In this document: piece after piece, positions 5,210-6,655 of the stretch
Numbering within the stretch: position 1 is the first letter of the stretch
Layout of the letters: each line of letters opens with the position of its first letter
From: Deltaproteobacteria bacterium
GTDB lineage: Bacteria; SAR324; NAC60-12
Assembly (NCBI GenBank): GCA_003541985.1
Contig: DPLM01000410.1
Span: 1-6,655, forward strand
Direction of reading: 5' to 3'
DNA: 6,655 nt
Position numbers and translations under genes: made by a program
The notes under the pieces: model-generated
The model's database searches: none
Told to the model about the DNA's origin: nothing
The model's input: only the letters and a program-made list of their open reading frames with translations

Positions 5210-6406
5210 TCAATTTTCCTGACGATAGGGTGAGAGTTCCGGATTGTTTTCGATATTGCCCTGAATCGAACGCTTCTCTTCCTCAATGAATTCCCCAATC
5301 GCCTGATGAAAGGCAGGATGGGCAATCCAGTGAGCACTGTAGGTCAGATTGGGTAAGAAGCCTCGCTGGATCTTGTGCGCTCCTTGGGCACCCGCTTCAA
5401 AACGCTGCACACCTTGTTCAATTGCGTACTCAATCAGGCGGTAATAGCAGAGTTCAAAGTGCAGACTCCGAAAGTCCTGCCAACAGCCCCAGTAGCGTCC
5501 AAAGAGATGTGGTCCTTTGTGATAATTGATCGTACCTGCCACCCATTTCCCCTGCTTACGGGCGAGTGTCAGTACCAAGTGATCTCGAAAATGTGTGAAG
5601 ATGTACTGGAAAAACTCATAACTCAAGTAAGGCATCGCCCACTTGCGATCAATCGTAGTCAGGTAGAAGTCATGCATCACTTGGCAGAGCCTCGGCTCAA
5701 TCTCCTCTCCTTGCAGCAGAATCACCTCCAATCCTTGTTCCTGAACCTGCCGCCGTTCTCGCAGAATCTCTTTGCGGCGTTTGCTTCTAAGTCGACTGAG
5801 GAATTCTTCAAAGCTTCCATAACCCTGATTCTGCCAATGAAATTGAAAGCTATGTCGCAATAGTAGACCAGCCGCTTCATAGATTTCACGCTCTTCTGTA
5901 GGAATAAAAAGAAAGTGCAGAGACGAACAGCCTCCCCGCTGCGCTAACTCTAGTGCGCTGGCAAGCAATTGATGCTGAAGTTCTCTGGGGTTGGATGCAT
6001 CTGCCGCAACCAGTAGCTTGGGACCTGTCGCTGGGGTAAAGGGTACAGCCGAGGTGAGTTTGGGGAAATAGCGTTGACCATAACGTTGGTAGGCGTTCGC
6101 CCAATCCCAGTCAAAAATGTATTCCCCATTGCTATTAGTTTTTTGGTACAGATAACAAGCTGCTTGTAGCCGTTTCCCTTCCCAGAGCGTCAGGTAGCGA
6201 GGTTCCCAACCAGTTTCAATCCCAACACACTGACCTTCTTCCAGCGCAAGCAGATAGTTGTATTCGGCGAAGGGGAAAGCATCTCCAATCAGTCGATTCC
6301 AGGACTCTGGAGTGACTTCACGAAGGCTGTGGAAAACCTGTTGGTGCAGATTTCTATTGGTTTGAAGGGCAGTGCTACTCACGTCAGTCTTCGACCTGAA
6401 CCACAT
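5210..6406 (-). CDS. DUF482/FemAB-like acyltransferase
   Basis: A protein of the DUF482/FemAB-like family (Pfam PF04339, COG3146), a GNAT-related group annotated as putative peptidoglycan-biosynthesis or N-acyltransferases whose substrate is not established. Hallmarks, numbered from the TTG at 6421: FPFAEYNYLLALE (49-61), YFPKLTSAVPFTPATGPKLL (118-137), a basic helix FLSRLRSKRRKEILRERR (207-224), and FEAGAQGAHKIQRGF (341-355) near the C-terminus. Three starts are possible: TTG 6421, ATG 6406 and GTG 6382. I chose ATG 6406, which gives 398 residues and overlaps the upstream 71-residue gene by 23 bases. GTG 6382 would start one base past that gene's stop and fits coupled translation equally well. 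All family motifs lie inside every version. Its stop lies 12 bp from the stop of the convergent polyketide synthase. Family is secure; biochemical role is inference. Confidence 0.88.
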   Translation of the reverse strand: MWFRSKTDVSSTALQTNRNLHQQVFHSLREVTPESWNRLIGDAFPFAEYNYLLALEEGQCVGIETGWEPRYLTLWEGKRLQAACYLYQKTNSNGEYIFDWDWANAYQRYGQRYFPKLTSAVPFTPATGPKLLVAADASNPRELQHQLLASALELAQRGGCSSLHFLFIPTEEREIYEAAGLLLRHSFQFHWQNQGYGSFEEFLSRLRSKRRKEILRERRQVQEQGLEVILLQGEEIEPRLCQVMHDFYLTTIDRKWAMPYLSYEFFQYIFTHFRDHLVLTLARKQGKWVAGTINYHKGPHLFGRYWGCWQDFRSLHFELCYYRLIEYAIEQGVQRFEAGAQGAHKIQRGFLPNLTYSAHWIAHPAFHQAIGEFIEEEKRSIQGNIENNPELSPYRQEN

Positions 6407-6599
6407 AGATCTTGTCGGCAATGTAGAAGGTAAGAATGGCCGGTTGTTCTTCCTGCTGGAGGGTCATTGAACTCATCACATCAGCACAGGAAATCACTTG
6501 ATACTTCCGACCTGGAATCACCTGCTGGGTGTGTAGAATCTTGAGCAACTCTTCGGAATCTTCTAATTCTTTAGTAATCATCATGATCTCCACCATCAT
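6384..6599 (-). CDS. 71-residue protein, possible FeoA/SH3-like fold
   Basis: A small protein that I do not firmly recognise. The pattern of a short helix (EELLKILHTQQ), then VIPGRKYQVISC, several predicted strands, and an end reading LTFYIADKIYVVQVED, resembles the SH3-like FeoA domain. That domain stands alone in ferrous-iron transport or sits at the C-terminus of DtxR/MntR metal-dependent repressors. This is a fold-level impression, not a family call. There is a cluster of candidate starts: ATG 6599 and 6596 after an AAGAAGG site, and ATG 6584 and 6581 after GGTGGAG. The last pair has the better spacing and would give 65-66 residues. It precedes and overlaps the FemAB-like gene on the same strand, so the two probably share a transcript. 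Confidence 0.65.
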   Translation of the reverse strand: MMVEIMMITKELEDSEELLKILHTQQVIPGRKYQVISCADVMSSMTLQQEEQPAILTFYIADKIYVVQVED

Positions 6600-6655
6600 A
6601 CCTTCTTTTGCCTAGTCCAGGGTGAAGCAATCCTTTGGTGATGACAATCGAGTGT

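Noticed and set aside
5375..5863. Plus-strand open frame of 162 codons opposite the acyltransferase gene.
   Set aside because: It is antisense to a well-supported family protein and shows no motifs or ribosome-binding site of its own.

Overview
The window looks like ordinary bacterial chromosome. It has seven protein-coding genes that I can support, an unexplained gene-free stretch of about 555 bases at the left end, and no rRNA, tRNA, CRISPR array or recognisable insertion sequence. Base composition is moderate and TTG/GTG starts seem to be used. The family mix (HemJ/CopD-like membrane protein, thiol peroxidase of the glutathione peroxidase family, DUF482/FemAB-like acyltransferase, Sec-exported small protein, type III polyketide synthase) suggests a Gram-negative aerobe, perhaps a marine or uncultured proteobacterium-like lineage such as SAR324. 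That taxonomic guess is weak, because no phylogenetic marker is present.

Layout. Positions 1-555 hold no credible gene but several inverted repeats, including a possible pseudoknot, plus a purine-rich tract. Positions 556-2259 carry a minus-strand pair: a four-helix HemJ/CopD-like membrane protein followed 45 bp downstream by a DUF790 (Bax1-type) nuclease with a TTG start. Across a 267-bp divergent spacer, the plus strand carries a glutathione-peroxidase-family gene and a tightly coupled Sec-exported protein with a conserved two-cysteine segment (2527-3630). After a 206-bp spacer come a 95-residue protein of unknown function and, 11 bp later, a complete type III polyketide synthase (3837-5197). 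Converging on it from the right, with only 12 bp between the stop codons, is a minus-strand pair: a 71-residue protein with an SH3/FeoA-like look and an overlapping DUF482/FemAB-like acyltransferase (5210-6599).

How the genes relate. There are two divergent or convergent blocks rather than one pathway. The peroxidase and the haem-related membrane protein share a divergent control region and could both relate to redox or haem metabolism; this is inference. The type III synthase presumably makes an alkyl-pyrone, resorcinol or phloroglucinol-type product from a CoA starter and malonyl-CoA. Its only same-strand partner is the unknown 95-residue protein. The most useful leads are that pair, the DUF790 nuclease found without an adjacent XPB helicase, and the structured left-hand spacer.
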